Source of the DNA: a virus
Virus record (IMG/VR): IMGVR_UViG_3300050343_000199
Span: 62,001-126,000 of that record
Length of the DNA stretch: 64,000 nucleotides
Strand: one strand, 5' to 3'
The position numbers and the translations under genes were made by a program. The stretch's first letter is position 1, and every line of letters starts with the position of its first letter. The notes under the pieces were generated by a model that was given only the letters and a program-made list of their open reading frames with translations, was not told the DNA's origin and searched no databases. Positions 32,969-43,736 of the stretch are shown here, one piece after another.

Positions 32969-35900
32969 CTGAATCCGTTAATAGTGGTTTTATTAGAATC
33001 AATGAATACATTACCAGTTACAGAATTAATTTCAAATACGGTTGATTCTGTAGAAGTATCACATCCATTCTTAACTCTAAATGATTTGGCAACTTGATCA
33101 AGTAAGGTCTTAACTTTAAATATTTCACCTGTATCATCAACACCATCACCAGAAGGAGTGCCATCATCGCGAGAAATAATAACATAGTCTCCAATACTGA
33201 TGTCTCCACCAAATTGTGCTAGGTAAATATCTTCTTCAGTTCCAGAGTTGTCAAGATTGGTGGTAATCCAAGTAGATTCAAACTGAACAGTACATTTGTA
33301 GATTGCAGCAGTATCGTTATGATCAGATCTAATTTCAGTAAATGTTCCAAATGGAAGTCTCTCAACTATAAGATAATATGGAGCAACGTTGATTCTTGGT
33401 AAAGAAACGATTTTAACAAATTCGGGATGTTTATTACCTGTAATAGCAGTATCAACTAGAAGAATATCATTCTCGGTAAAATACTGAGCATCTTCAGCAT
33501 CAACTGGTTTATTCTTAATTGGTAAGTAATACTGATTACCACTCAATGCAGAAAGAACTTGAGGTTCAACATTTGGAGTACCACCAATTGTAGTAATTTC
33601 ATTCTGGAATACTGTACCACCCCAATCACCACTACCAGAAGTATCTACAGCATTGTATCTCGCATCGGATACAGCAACTCTAGCAACTGTAATAAGATCA
33701 ACATTAGACTTGAATAGATTATTTCCGAGAATACCGCTGGTATGAGTAATCTTACTAGAACCAATTTGTCCTCTATCTGCTGTGAAAGAGTAAGATGCAA
33801 ATCCACCACACAGGGTCATATCAGAATTAAATCTAGCAGTAGAATCAACAATTAAATTGTTTCTAATTCTAGTACTTCCACCCTGACCACCGACTGTAAT
33901 ATCAGAAGCATTAGTTGCAAAATCAAGTTTTGACGTGCTAGAATTACCAGAGAAAAATTCTACAGTGCCTGCAGTAGAAGAAAGTTTAACCGTATCATCA
34001 AGACCTCTTCTTGTACCTAGTTGAATATCACCAGAAACTTTAAGAGCCTTTGTGTCAATTTGAGTAAACGATAAAGATTCGTTGTTGTTATAAGCACCAC
34101 CGATAGTAATCTTAGAAATATTGCTATTAAGATCTGGTGTATTACCAATCCAAATGTTGCTATGCAGAGATTTATTACCAACATAAACATATTGATCTTG
34201 TGTTGTGGTGTTGAGTAGATTTAAAGTTTTTACAGAATTACCAACGTTAAGTGTGCCAGTAAAAGCAGTATCAGTGACTAGATTAAATGTACCACTTGTC
34301 TGAGATGTTCTGATCTCAGCAGTTGTACCGTCGTTGCCATTGACTTCAATGTCATGCTCAAAACGAGCATCATCAGTAAATCTAGATGTACCATCAACAA
34401 CCAGTGCTCTGTCTAGTTCAGCATTAGTTACATTAATACCAACACGACCATTATTTGTAGTTGCAACTCTAAGTGTTGCTTCATTTGCTGGTGTTGCACT
34501 GTCGCCACCAACTAGAAGTGCATAATCAGAAGTTGTTTCAGTTCTATTAGCGAACGCAGGATTACTTAGATAATCAGAAATTATCTTACCACTGATAAAT
34601 GCATTACCAACAACATCAAGGTTTGCACGAGGAGCAGTATCAACATCAACAAATGCAGTCATATATGCATCATGTGCAGATCTTGCGACTGTGTTAATAC
34701 CAAGTTTGTATTGACCAATGTCACTGGTATCAGTTCTAATTGTTTCAGAACCAATAACTCCAAATTCTTTCCAAGAAGAATTAGAGAACTCTAATCTTAC
34801 ATCATTTCCAAGTGCTACCTCACTAGACCAAAGTCTTGGATTGTCATTTGCAACGTTAGATCTGTTTTCAATAATAGCAATTTGACAAGTATTAGCACTG
34901 GCAGTAAATCCATTACCAATGATTTGCCAGAGACCATTAAATCCAGGGTCACTATAGTTAGAAATTCTGATCTGGGATCCGCTGGTAACACCAACTTGAT
35001 CATTAGATAAGTTGTTACCCCAAGTAATGGTGATAACAGTGCTTCCATTCATCTGGAAGTTAAGGAGATTTGCATTAACAACTCGCGCAAAGAAGTTTGC
35101 GTAAATCCATCCAAGAGACCCAGTACCACCAACTTCAGATCCTTTGAGAAGAATATCTCCAGATAATGGAACTTCAGACCCGTACAATACATTTTGGGTA
35201 GTATTAATTGCAGTTCCAAGACCTGTGCTATACACGGGACTTTGATTAGGTGTAATATTTGACCCAATGCTTCCAACTACATGATTTTGAATTTTATAAC
35301 CTTGTGCAGCACCATTTGAACCACGTGGATTAAACTGGAATATTGAGGCAGCAACTCGGTTTCTTGCAATTACAATGTCACCATTTGTATCTTGATTGAG
35401 GAATTGATTAGTCTTATCAAGTGTTGCATCATCACCATCACTAGGTGATACGTTAGAAACTACAGTAAATGCATAATCTCTAACTCTACCCAGAACATTA
35501 ATAGTAACAGGAGAGTTAAATGTACTCATGCGATCTTGAGCATCACCACCATTAACAGTGATGTACTCGTTAAATGTTACAGGAGTATCAAAAGTAGTAA
35601 CAAGACTACCGATATCTTCAGTGTCATCATCAGAATCAACTAATGCAGCAGATTCCAAGAATACTTCTTCACCAGTAATAGCATCAATCTTACGGTTACC
35701 AATGTATAGGTCACCGTTAGAGTTTAGACCAGTGTAGAATACTAAACCACCATTTTGCTTCTTAGACTGTGCATAGAAGTCTTGGGTTGGGGTTAGAACG
35801 ATCTCCTGACGGGCAGGAAGACCGGTTGAATAGTTACCAGGACCGAATCCAAGGTACTCAAAGGTATGGTTACCTGCACGAGCAATAGAGGGTCTTCTAA

Positions 35901-38900
35901 GTTCAACATATAGTCTCTGATCAGACATTACAGTGCTGTCACCAGCAATAGGAATGCGACGATCTTCAGATCCAGATGCAGCATTACCCTTCTGCGCTCT
36001 TAATCTATTATCAATGCTAGAATTAACTTGAGTATAAGTATTCTGCAACAGTGCTTGCTGAGTCGTAAAGTCAAGCATTGCTTCACGAGTCATTGAACCC
36101 TTAAAGTCGTTAACTCTAACAAGACCGTGAGTATAGTTATCTGCAGCAGAATATGTTGCAGGAACATCAAGTTGGGTGTTATCTAACTGCTTGAACCAAA
36201 GAGGATCGTTCTTATAGTTCAGTGGATATAGTTTGCTGATTGGTTGAGAGAACTTAAAGTTACGGAAGTTACCCTGATTACCAGCACCAGTTGGGAATGG
36301 AGAGATGTTACCACGAACAGCAGTTAGATAGTAGATACCATCTTGCTGACCGTAAATACGGCGTTGAACCTCTTCAACATCAAAGATGTAGAAGGTATCA
36401 TCAAGTTCCCCAGTATCAGTTACAGACTCTACGTAGAACTGAACGTTTGCATCGTCAGTAATGATATCACCAGGAGTGATAGTATAAACTTTGGATCCAA
36501 GTTGTCTGTAGTAATATTCTGGATAGTTCTTACGAATAAGATCCTTAATGTATAGTGACTTACCGAAGTCTTCATCAGTCAGTAGGTCAGCAAATACTGC
36601 ACCTTGAGCAAATCGGATATTTTCAAAGACTGAATAATCAATCTTACCAGAAATACCCTTGAGAATCAAATACCAGTCACTTGTATTTGGAACATTGAGT
36701 GCTGCATGTATGAATGCATAACCCGAAGAATTGCCATACCAATCAACTCTGTTTGCAGAATTTGATTGAGTCTTGTTAGCAACGAAAGAACCACCCTGAG
36801 GTGCAGTAACCTTAACTGTAGTAAACGTTTCATTCAACAATCCAACGTTTGTAATACCTAGGTCAAATACAGTTACTTCTAATAGTTCGTCACCACTTTG
36901 TGCATCATTAAAGTATCTACCAGACTGAATAGTCATTGAGACATAATTAGAAGTCTCAATACTCTTAGCGTACTGAGTTGTGCCTACAACGTCTCTCTTA
37001 TATGGATCATATGCAGTCTCTTCATTTAGATTATTACTAAGGAAATCTGCCTTAGTGAAACCAATAACTTCATTTGCTTGTACTGGGTTGAAGAACCTTG
37101 CTTTTGTTACAGAACCAGATACTGGTTTAAGTACAAGTTTTTGTGGCAGAAGTTTTCTAGTTTCATCCTTACGAACTTTAATGGTAAATCCATTAATAGG
37201 ATCACGAACCGCTTGTAAGTACTCAGGAATAACATAACGAAGACGATAGATACGATCATCTTTATCTCTTTCATCCTTGATCCTTTCAAACCAAGCATCG
37301 TTAGTCTTATCTTGACCAGAGATATCGCTATAAGTATTCTCATGCAATCTAGTTAAGATGCTTTCATCATACCTAGGATCATTAACATTAGAAGAATGAT
37401 CCTCAACCTGCATATACCACTTACCATAAATTGCTGGTGTAGTATTTGGATTTAAATATGACGGATCATATTTTACAGGTGATTCACGCTTATCCGCAAA
37501 TGTTGAGAAGTCATAAGAACCAGTCTGGAATGTAATTGCATTAATATCAGCAATTGCATCTGACTTTGTTGCGTGAATAGTGAAAGTTTTTTCAGTTTGA
37601 TATCTTGCCCAGAAGAATTTATCTCCACGAATTCTACCATTACTATCAGAGATAGAACTATCTCCAGCATAGTTAGAACCTACAAGAGGAACACTTCCAC
37701 CCTCATTTGCTCTAAAGAATACCTGATGACCAGAAATATCTGCAAAAGGAACATCAAAGATGTGTGGTACATCAGTACGAATACTAGAGTTAGTATTTGC
37801 CTCTAGGATACAAGAGTATTGATGCAAATCATAATTATCATCTAATACAAATTGATATACATCAATTTCAATATCAGGATCAATAGACTCTACTTCAGCA
37901 GAGTGAATATAGATACCTGCTGCAGCATTTTCTTTGCTGTTTGCAAGCATAATCTTTGTTTGATCTGTTCCGTCAAAGACTGAAGTTCCTTCATAAGGTT
38001 CTGGTTTTGTCTTTCTTGCAGGAGCAATTACATAATACTCTTCGTTGGTTTCAAAACCATTTGGGAGTCTAATCTTTCTCTTGTCAACATCAACATAAGA
38101 GTTGGTTACACTATCATAACGAGGACGTGGAACCAATCTAATTGGTGTACCAGTTTCTAGGTTATGTGGGTTGGCACCAGCACCTGTTCTAAGAGTCCAA
38201 GTTGTTGCTCTAGAAGCAAGTTGTGTGGTAAGTTGAGAAGGTTCTACTCTAGGAATAGTATTCAGACCAGTCTGAATAATCGTTGAGATATTAGTAAAGA
38301 ACTGACGAATAGCAGAAGCTTGATCAGCACACTCTGGATAAGAGGTATGTTGAGTAATAGTATCGTCAACAGTTGGTGAGAACTCAGATGTATATACACC
38401 TGAAGTTAAAGTGAAGTACAGGTAAGAGTTTGTGGTGGTTGCGTTTGCATTTACCGATGGACCAAATGCAAGTCCGAGTGGAGACTCAACTCTATCAACT
38501 GACTGTAAGTATCCAGGATTTGCAATTGTATTATTAACAATCTGGAACAGAGTAGTAACAGCAGATGCTACATTCTGACAAGATCCGTTAGATACAGTTC
38601 TAAGAACAGATGAAAGTGATGTTGGGGTTGATACTGCACTAGAAATAATATTAAAGAGTGTAGTAATAGTTGTTCTTGCATCTTCACACGATCCAACAGA
38701 TAAAGTTCTTGCAACATTAGCAAGAGAAGATGGTGTGTTGATAGCAACAGTAACTAGATCAGTGAAAGTTGTCAGAGATGATTTAACATCATTACACGAT
38801 GCATTAGATAAAGTACGTGTAACACCATATAGTAGATTACTAGAAGTAATGGTATTAGTAAGTATTTGAATCAACGTGGTGATCGTAGCTGCCTGTGAAG

Positions 38901-41900
38901 CACAAACAGGGGATCCATCAGCAGTAATTGTTAGGTCTTTAGATTGAGTTAGAGTTGTATGACCACCAACAGTTACATTTTCATTTCTCATGACCTCAAT
39001 CATGAGAGCACGTGCTTCAGTAAACGCGAAAATTGTTTCTGTTTCTTCACCAGCGACATGTGCCCCAGTAGCATAGAAGTTAGCAGCATCCCATACTCTG
39101 TCATTACCGCCATATGCTAAGTTATGAGCAACAACATCTACAACGTCCTTGATGTCATCAAGACAATCATTACTGTTTCCAGTTGGAACTGTAAATGTAG
39201 GGAAGTTTGCTAACATTCTACCCAAAGCAATCTCAGAAATAAAGTCTTTGTTTGCTAGAATTAAGTTTCTTGCATCTGCAGACTTATTATCTACAGGTGT
39301 AGGAGCATCAACTGTAATAGTTGTGTCTTTTGTCTGAGTTAAACCATGACTACCGACAAGGAGCATGGTTTCATTTCTCATTGCTTGGACCATTAGGTCT
39401 CTAGCATATTCAAGAGCTTGTGTAGTCTGTACTTCTTCACCGGCAACATGAGCACCCTGAACATACAGGTTTGCCATGTCCCAGACTCTATCATTTCCAC
39501 CAAATGCTAAGTTATAAGAAACTTCCTGAACGAAATCATCAATGTCATCAATACAATCTTGAGCGTTGCCAGTTGGAGGAACAAACCCAGGATTCTCAGC
39601 GATCATTCTTTCGTATGCTTCAGCAGCAATCACTGCTTTATTGGAAAGAATTAAGTTGCGAGCATCACCATTACGATCAATTACTGGATCTGGTGTATTA
39701 TATGTAATTGATGTATCATAGGTTTGAGTTAAACCATGAGACCCTACCGAAAGGACCTTTTGGTTTCTCATAACTTGAGCAGCCATTTCTTTTGCTTGCT
39801 CAAAAATATGAAGAGTTTGTGCTTCTTCACCTGCTACATGAGCACCTTTAACATAAGAATAGGCAGCATCCCAAGATTTATCGTTACCACCGTATGCTAA
39901 GTTATCAGCAACTGCTTCTAGAATATCAATAACATCATCAATACAATCCTGTGGATTACCTGTAGGAGTAGTAAATGAAGGGTATACTGTAAGCATTCTT
40001 GCATATGCTTCAGTTGCGATCAAAGTTTTGTTAGCAAGAATTAGATTACGAGCATCACCATAACGATCTTTGACTAGTTCAGGAGCAACATAGGTGATAG
40101 TAGTATCTTTCTGTTGTGATAAACCATGAGATCCAAAGATGAATACATCTTCATTACGCATGACTTGGATGCACATATCTCTAGCATATGTAAATGCTTT
40201 GATAGTCTCATCTTCTTCGCCAGCAACATGAGCGCCGGTTTCATACAAGTATGCTGCATCATAAGTATCAGCATTACCACCAAAAGCAGTATTTTCTGCA
40301 ACTGCTTCAATTACATCAACAATATCATCCTTACAATCCTGTGGATTACCTGTAGGAGTAACAAATCCAGGGAAGTCAAGGACCATGCGATCATATGCTT
40401 CAGCAGCAATGAATGCTTTATTGAGAAGGATTAAATCTTTTGCGTCTCCGTAACGATCAGATACCAGTTTCTTCTCACTGTATACTGCTTTTTGACCCAA
40501 CTCAATTGTAGTTGCATCAATAACACGCTTAACATAAGTGTTATCTGGGATGGCAGGAGAATTAGGACGTGAAGCTCCAGCATTTAACTTACCATCAGTA
40601 AACTCAGAAGGATCGTAATCTGCAACGATCATACCCTGAGAAATACCAGAAGTATCGCCAATGTTTACAATAGAAGATGCTGCTGTAGTAGAAACACCTT
40701 GACGCAGATACGAGAAATTACGCATCGCTGCGATTGCTAAATCTCTCGCGTAATTATATCCTTCTAAAGTTTCTGATAGTTCTCCAGTGATATAAGAGAG
40801 ATTATTTCCAACATAATAAGACTCTGCTGCCTGGATAGTATTAATATTACCACCAAGACGAAGATCTTGTACTGTAGCATCAATCAGATATCCAATATCG
40901 CGACGACATTTCTCAATGCTGATGCCAGATTTAACTACAAGATTTGGATACTTTCCAGTGATAAATCCATATGCTTCAGCAGCAATGAAGCTCTTATTTT
41001 CTTCAATTCTATCTGCTGCATCAAGATCCTTATTATTAAGTACAAGATTGCTAGGATTAAGAATAGATGCAGTTGCAGTAAATTTCTTAAATCCATTTGG
41101 TGATAGAGTAGCATCAAAAATGTTACTAGCACCAGCACTTCTTGGAGTTAGTTTTACATATAGTTTTTCATCACTTCTTGCACCAATTCTGAATCCATCA
41201 ATTGATGCTGCAGGTCTCTTGGCAGGATCATATGCTTCATCATCACCAAAGAAAATTTTACTGTGATTATTAGGATCATTAGATGCTTTTACATCAATAG
41301 TATAGTAAGCATTCTTCTTAGTATTTCCTTGTGTTTCAGGGATAGTTTTTGGAGGAACAATATCCGTGATGTAACCACCCTTATCTTGATTAAAGGCAAA
41401 TCCTTTAAAACCAATAGCATGAAGTGATGTGTTACCGAAGTTAGAGTTAGAGTTGGTGATAGACATATCACCACCACTTTCCATTAGGAAGTGATCAGCA
41501 AAACCAACAGCGAAGATAGAAACGTTCTGAATAAATGCGTCATCTGATGCACGAACGTGGAAGTTTCTCCAGTCATCCTTCCAATATGCATCACCTTTAG
41601 TGTGATATGGAACAGTCGCAAATGCATCAGTTAATGATGCCTGATTAAACGTGTTAGAATACTCATCATAACGAATGAATGCTCTGTCATCTTTCTGCAA
41701 TGAAACGCCCGTATACTGAGCGATAACCATGGATTTAAATCCAGTTGCCTTCAGTCCATTTGCCCAGATTCCGCAAATACCCCAGGTAGAGCGAATAGAG
41801 CAGTTAAAGACATACGGAGACGCGGATTCAACGGAATCAACTTCCGCTTTAACTACCGCATTTGCACTTAATCCACTTTGAGCTGTATATGATGTTCCGC

Positions 41901-42957
41901 TAACTAAACTTACACTGGTTCCAAGAGCTGCAACAGTTCCAGGAATTTTATAAGTAAACTTCCTACCATCTACTAGATCAATATCTTCTACGGGGAAGGT
42001 GCCGTTTAATTGATCATCTAACCCATTGTTTTCAATAGAAACAAACTGGTTCTTGAAATAACCATGATTTACTTTAGTGGTAATATTGACACTGATTGTT
42101 CCTGCAGGAGAGGAATCTACACACTCAATACTTTCAATAGAGCGAATGTCTGATAGAGGACCAACAATTCTAGTTTCTTGGATTCTTTCAGTAAATTCAC
42201 CGGGATCGTCAATTGTTGGTTGATACTGAGAAAATGCCTTAGCAATCTTCTGATAGTATAGACCTAATTCTTCTTTGTCTGCATATTCAAATACAGTTAG
42301 TTTATGGTGAGAATAGTTAGGAATTGCTAACTGATCCCAGTATCCATTCTGATAATATACCTTACCTACACCTTCGTTCTTATTGTAGAGAGGAGAAGAA
42401 GGTTCTAGATCACCATCTTTGATCGTAAACTGCCAGAAATAACATGCACCAGTTACATTAAAGATAGCAGAACGCTTCTCTAACCTGTCTGCAGGATCTG
42501 GGACATATAAAGGACGGACAACAGTCCTACGAAGATCATAACCTACAAGAGATGAACCTCTAGGTAGAATTGCACCACCTTCAGTGTTATTGAATCTATA
42601 AAGGATATTATTTGGATCTGAGATATCAAGATTAGAGTTATCTTCCCACTCATTTAATGCTTGATTGAATGCAAATGCATCAATACCCGTAGTTCCAACA
42701 ATGCCAGGACGGTTATCAATATAATGATTACCAGGCATCAACATGATCGTGAACTGGTCAAAACGATCATTATCGGGACCAGGAAGGTATGAATACCTTG
42801 CAATCTCTAAGAATGCTCTTTGAATAGACTTAAATGGTCTAATTGGGGAATTTCCCCTGTTGTTCAACTCATCCGAAGCATTGAAATCATCGGGGGAGAC
42901 ATACAAATACTTACCAGTTTTACTACTAATAAGATTGTCAAGTCTAGTCAAAGCCAT
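32965..42957 (-). CDS. Giant tail-fibre / structural protein with tandem repeats
   Basis: 3330 residues from ATG 42957. The N-terminus (MALTRLDNLISSKTGKYLYV) resembles the adsorption-fibre start of cyanomyovirus structural giants. A beta-helix-like region follows. Residues about 655-1345 hold five copies of a roughly 130-residue helical module (consensus AEAY-R-M, P-GNPQDC-DDI, GGND--WDAA--Y--GAHVAGEE-E-, MRNE). Then come four to five copies of a 36-residue module (C---A-TTLF-I---I--P--L--V-RT-S-GS). The rest is beta-rich. Late promoter and tRNA-Asn precede it. Inferred long fibre or neck appendage. Confidence 0.8.
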   Translation of the reverse strand: MALTRLDNLISSKTGKYLYVSPDDFNASDELNNRGNSPIRPFKSIQRAFLEIARYSYLPGPDNDRFDQFTIMLMPGNHYIDNRPGIVGTTGIDAFAFNQALNEWEDNSNLDISDPNNILYRFNNTEGGAILPRGSSLVGYDLRRTVVRPLYVPDPADRLEKRSAIFNVTGACYFWQFTIKDGDLEPSSPLYNKNEGVGKVYYQNGYWDQLAIPNYSHHKLTVFEYADKEELGLYYQKIAKAFSQYQPTIDDPGEFTERIQETRIVGPLSDIRSIESIECVDSSPAGTISVNITTKVNHGYFKNQFVSIENNGLDDQLNGTFPVEDIDLVDGRKFTYKIPGTVAALGTSVSLVSGTSYTAQSGLSANAVVKAEVDSVESASPYVFNCSIRSTWGICGIWANGLKATGFKSMVIAQYTGVSLQKDDRAFIRYDEYSNTFNQASLTDAFATVPYHTKGDAYWKDDWRNFHVRASDDAFIQNVSIFAVGFADHFLMESGGDMSITNSNSNFGNTSLHAIGFKGFAFNQDKGGYITDIVPPKTIPETQGNTKKNAYYTIDVKASNDPNNHSKIFFGDDEAYDPAKRPAASIDGFRIGARSDEKLYVKLTPRSAGASNIFDATLSPNGFKKFTATASILNPSNLVLNNKDLDAADRIEENKSFIAAEAYGFITGKYPNLVVKSGISIEKCRRDIGYLIDATVQDLRLGGNINTIQAAESYYVGNNLSYITGELSETLEGYNYARDLAIAAMRNFSYLRQGVSTTAASSIVNIGDTSGISQGMIVADYDPSEFTDGKLNAGASRPNSPAIPDNTYVKRVIDATTIELGQKAVYSEKKLVSDRYGDAKDLILLNKAFIAAEAYDRMVLDFPGFVTPTGNPQDCKDDIVDVIEAVAENTAFGGNADTYDAAYLYETGAHVAGEEDETIKAFTYARDMCIQVMRNEDVFIFGSHGLSQQKDTTITYVAPELVKDRYGDARNLILANKTLIATEAYARMLTVYPSFTTPTGNPQDCIDDVIDILEAVADNLAYGGNDKSWDAAYSYVKGAHVAGEEAQTLHIFEQAKEMAAQVMRNQKVLSVGSHGLTQTYDTSITYNTPDPVIDRNGDARNLILSNKAVIAAEAYERMIAENPGFVPPTGNAQDCIDDIDDFVQEVSYNLAFGGNDRVWDMANLYVQGAHVAGEEVQTTQALEYARDLMVQAMRNETMLLVGSHGLTQTKDTTITVDAPTPVDNKSADARNLILANKDFISEIALGRMLANFPTFTVPTGNSNDCLDDIKDVVDVVAHNLAYGGNDRVWDAANFYATGAHVAGEETETIFAFTEARALMIEVMRNENVTVGGHTTLTQSKDLTITADGSPVCASQAATITTLIQILTNTITSSNLLYGVTRTLSNASCNDVKSSLTTFTDLVTVAINTPSSLANVARTLSVGSCEDARTTITTLFNIISSAVSTPTSLSSVLRTVSNGSCQNVASAVTTLFQIVNNTIANPGYLQSVDRVESPLGLAFGPSVNANATTTNSYLYFTLTSGVYTSEFSPTVDDTITQHTSYPECADQASAIRQFFTNISTIIQTGLNTIPRVEPSQLTTQLASRATTWTLRTGAGANPHNLETGTPIRLVPRPRYDSVTNSYVDVDKRKIRLPNGFETNEEYYVIAPARKTKPEPYEGTSVFDGTDQTKIMLANSKENAAAGIYIHSAEVESIDPDIEIDVYQFVLDDNYDLHQYSCILEANTNSSIRTDVPHIFDVPFADISGHQVFFRANEGGSVPLVGSNYAGDSSISDSNGRIRGDKFFWARYQTEKTFTIHATKSDAIADINAITFQTGSYDFSTFADKRESPVKYDPSYLNPNTTPAIYGKWYMQVEDHSSNVNDPRYDESILTRLHENTYSDISGQDKTNDAWFERIKDERDKDDRIYRLRYVIPEYLQAVRDPINGFTIKVRKDETRKLLPQKLVLKPVSGSVTKARFFNPVQANEVIGFTKADFLSNNLNEETAYDPYKRDVVGTTQYAKSIETSNYVSMTIQSGRYFNDAQSGDELLEVTVFDLGITNVGLLNETFTTVKVTAPQGGSFVANKTQSNSANRVDWYGNSSGYAFIHAALNVPNTSDWYLILKGISGKIDYSVFENIRFAQGAVFADLLTDEDFGKSLYIKDLIRKNYPEYYYRQLGSKVYTITPGDIITDDANVQFYVESVTDTGELDDTFYIFDVEEVQRRIYGQQDGIYYLTAVRGNISPFPTGAGNQGNFRNFKFSQPISKLYPLNYKNDPLWFKQLDNTQLDVPATYSAADNYTHGLVRVNDFKGSMTREAMLDFTTQQALLQNTYTQVNSSIDNRLRAQKGNAASGSEDRRIPIAGDSTVMSDQRLYVELRRPSIARAGNHTFEYLGFGPGNYSTGLPARQEIVLTPTQDFYAQSKKQNGGLVFYTGLNSNGDLYIGNRKIDAITGEEVFLESAALVDSDDDTEDIGSLVTTFDTPVTFNEYITVNGGDAQDRMSTFNSPVTINVLGRVRDYAFTVVSNVSPSDGDDATLDKTNQFLNQDTNGDIVIARNRVAASIFQFNPRGSNGAAQGYKIQNHVVGSIGSNITPNQSPVYSTGLGTAINTTQNVLYGSEVPLSGDILLKGSEVGGTGSLGWIYANFFARVVNANLLNFQMNGSTVITITWGNNLSNDQVGVTSGSQIRISNYSDPGFNGLWQIIGNGFTASANTCQIAIIENRSNVANDNPRLWSSEVALGNDVRLEFSNSSWKEFGVIGSETIRTDTSDIGQYKLGINTVARSAHDAYMTAFVDVDTAPRANLDVVGNAFISGKIISDYLSNPAFANRTETTSDYALLVGGDSATPANEATLRVATTNNGRVGINVTNAELDRALVVDGTSRFTDDARFEHDIEVNGNDGTTAEIRTSQTSGTFNLVTDTAFTGTLNVGNSVKTLNLLNTTTQDQYVYVGNKSLHSNIWIGNTPDLNSNISKITIGGAYNNNESLSFTQIDTKALKVSGDIQLGTRRGLDDTVKLSSTAGTVEFFSGNSSTSKLDFATNASDITVGGQGGSTRIRNNLIVDSTARFNSDMTLCGGFASYSFTADRGQIGSSKITHTSGILGNNLFKSNVDLITVARVAVSDARYNAVDTSGSGDWGGTVFQNEITTIGGTPNVEPQVLSALSGNQYYLPIKNKPVDAEDAQYFTENDILLVDTAITGNKHPEFVKIVSLPRINVAPYYLIVERLPFGTFTEIRSDHNDTAAIYKCTVQFESTWITTNLDNSGTEEDIYLAQFGGDISIGDYVIISRDDGTPSGDGVDDTGEIFKVKTLLDQVAKSFRVKNGCDTSTESTVFEINSVTGNVFIDSNKTTINGFR
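38280..38920 (-). repeat. Tandem coding repeat, about 36 residues per unit
   Basis: Four to five successive units in the giant fibre protein, each starting with a conserved Cys (CASQAATITTLIQI, CNDVKSSLTTFTDL, CEDARTTITTLFNI, CQNVASAVTTLFQI, CADQASAIRQFFTN) and ending VxRTxSxGS or similar. Confidence 0.75.
38930..41010 (-). repeat. Tandem coding repeat, about 130 residues per unit
   Basis: Five units, beginning near 40990, 40440, 40055, 39665 and 39265. Each holds NK-FIAAEAY-RM, GNPQDC-DDI, GAHVAGEE and a final MRN. The first unit is the most diverged and is separated from the next by a short insert. Confidence 0.75.
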
Positions 42958-42997
42958 ATTACTCAACCGCTGCGGTTACTAAGATCTGATCTCAGAT

Positions 42998-43005
42998 TAT
43001 TTATA
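42998..43005 (-). promoter_or_regulatory. T4-type late promoter TATAAATA
   Basis: Perfect T4 late-promoter octamer 40 nt upstream of the ATG at 42957, just after the 3' end of tRNA-Asn. Confidence 0.7.
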
Positions 43006-43008
43006 CAA

Positions 43009-43080
43009 CTCCCGAGGCAGGATTTGAACCTGCGACCGAGTGATTAACAGTCACCAGCTCTGCCGCTGAGCTACTCGGGA
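43009..43080 (-). tRNA. tRNA-Asn(GTT)
   Basis: 72 nt. The acceptor stem TCCCGAG/CTCGGGA is fully paired and the discriminator is G. The D arm is AGCTCAGCGGCAGAGCT, the anticodon loop CTGTTAA, and the T arm carries GGTTCAAATCC. CCA is not encoded. Confidence 0.93.
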
Positions 43081-43106
43081 TTAAAGAGGTATCTCACCTC
43101 TAGGAT

Positions 43107-43718
43107 TTAGTTTGTAACTAAAGAATGCAACCACCCTGTAGCAATATATTTAATTTCGCTTTTGGGTGGGTATCCACGATGAAAAAAAGTCCAACATGCC
43201 GGAAAAATGATCATTCTTCCAGTCTTGGGTTGAATTTTTGTACCATCAATAAATTCTGTGTAACCATCTTCTACGATATCATTAAGATACCATATAAACG
43301 TTAACAGGCGAACACCACTATTTTCAATTTCAGACTTAATTGTATTAAAGTCACTATGCCAAGTATATCCAGAATTAGGATTAGTTCTTTGTATTTGATA
43401 CCCAGAATCTTTCATTTCATTTAGCAAGATTTCAATAGTATCTTTATTAGTGCGTTCTTTAATGATCTCACTATTTACATAATTTCTTAAATGCTCAGTA
43501 AGAGTTTTACAAAATACATCATCTTCATATTTCCAATCGGAAAGAGAAGAAATTTGTAGATCGGTAGAATCTTTTACTTCTTTGTTAATATAACCATGAC
43601 CAATATGACCTTCAAATTTACGCTCGTCTGCTTCAAATTTTTCAATACATGTTTTACAGAAATGCTCACTTAAGGCATTATCTGCACAGTATATAAATTC
43701 TGAATACTGAAAAGACAT
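43107..43718 (-). CDS. Prolyl-4-hydroxylase-type 2OG-Fe(II) oxygenase
   Basis: 203 residues, full length. H121-x-D123 in SGYTWHSDFNTIKSE, LLTFIWYLNDIVEDGYTEF, distal H180 in FPACWTFFHRGYPP and K190 before YIATGWLH complete the P4H metal and 2OG sites. This intact copy shows what the broken gene at 14114-14631 has lost. Lies between the tmRNA coding piece and tRNA-Asn. Confidence 0.85.
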   Translation of the reverse strand: MSFQYSEFIYCADNALSEHFCKTCIEKFEADERKFEGHIGHGYINKEVKDSTDLQISSLSDWKYEDDVFCKTLTEHLRNYVNSEIIKERTNKDTIEILLNEMKDSGYQIQRTNPNSGYTWHSDFNTIKSEIENSGVRLLTFIWYLNDIVEDGYTEFIDGTKIQPKTGRMIIFPACWTFFHRGYPPKSEIKYIATGWLHSLVTN

Positions 43719-43736
43719 AATACGAAGACATAAGGA

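Noticed and set aside
38280-41010. CRISPR or DNA-level repeat array
   Set aside because: The repeats are long, diverged, in frame and inside one coding sequence; they are protein modules. No CRISPR-like spacing was seen anywhere in the window.
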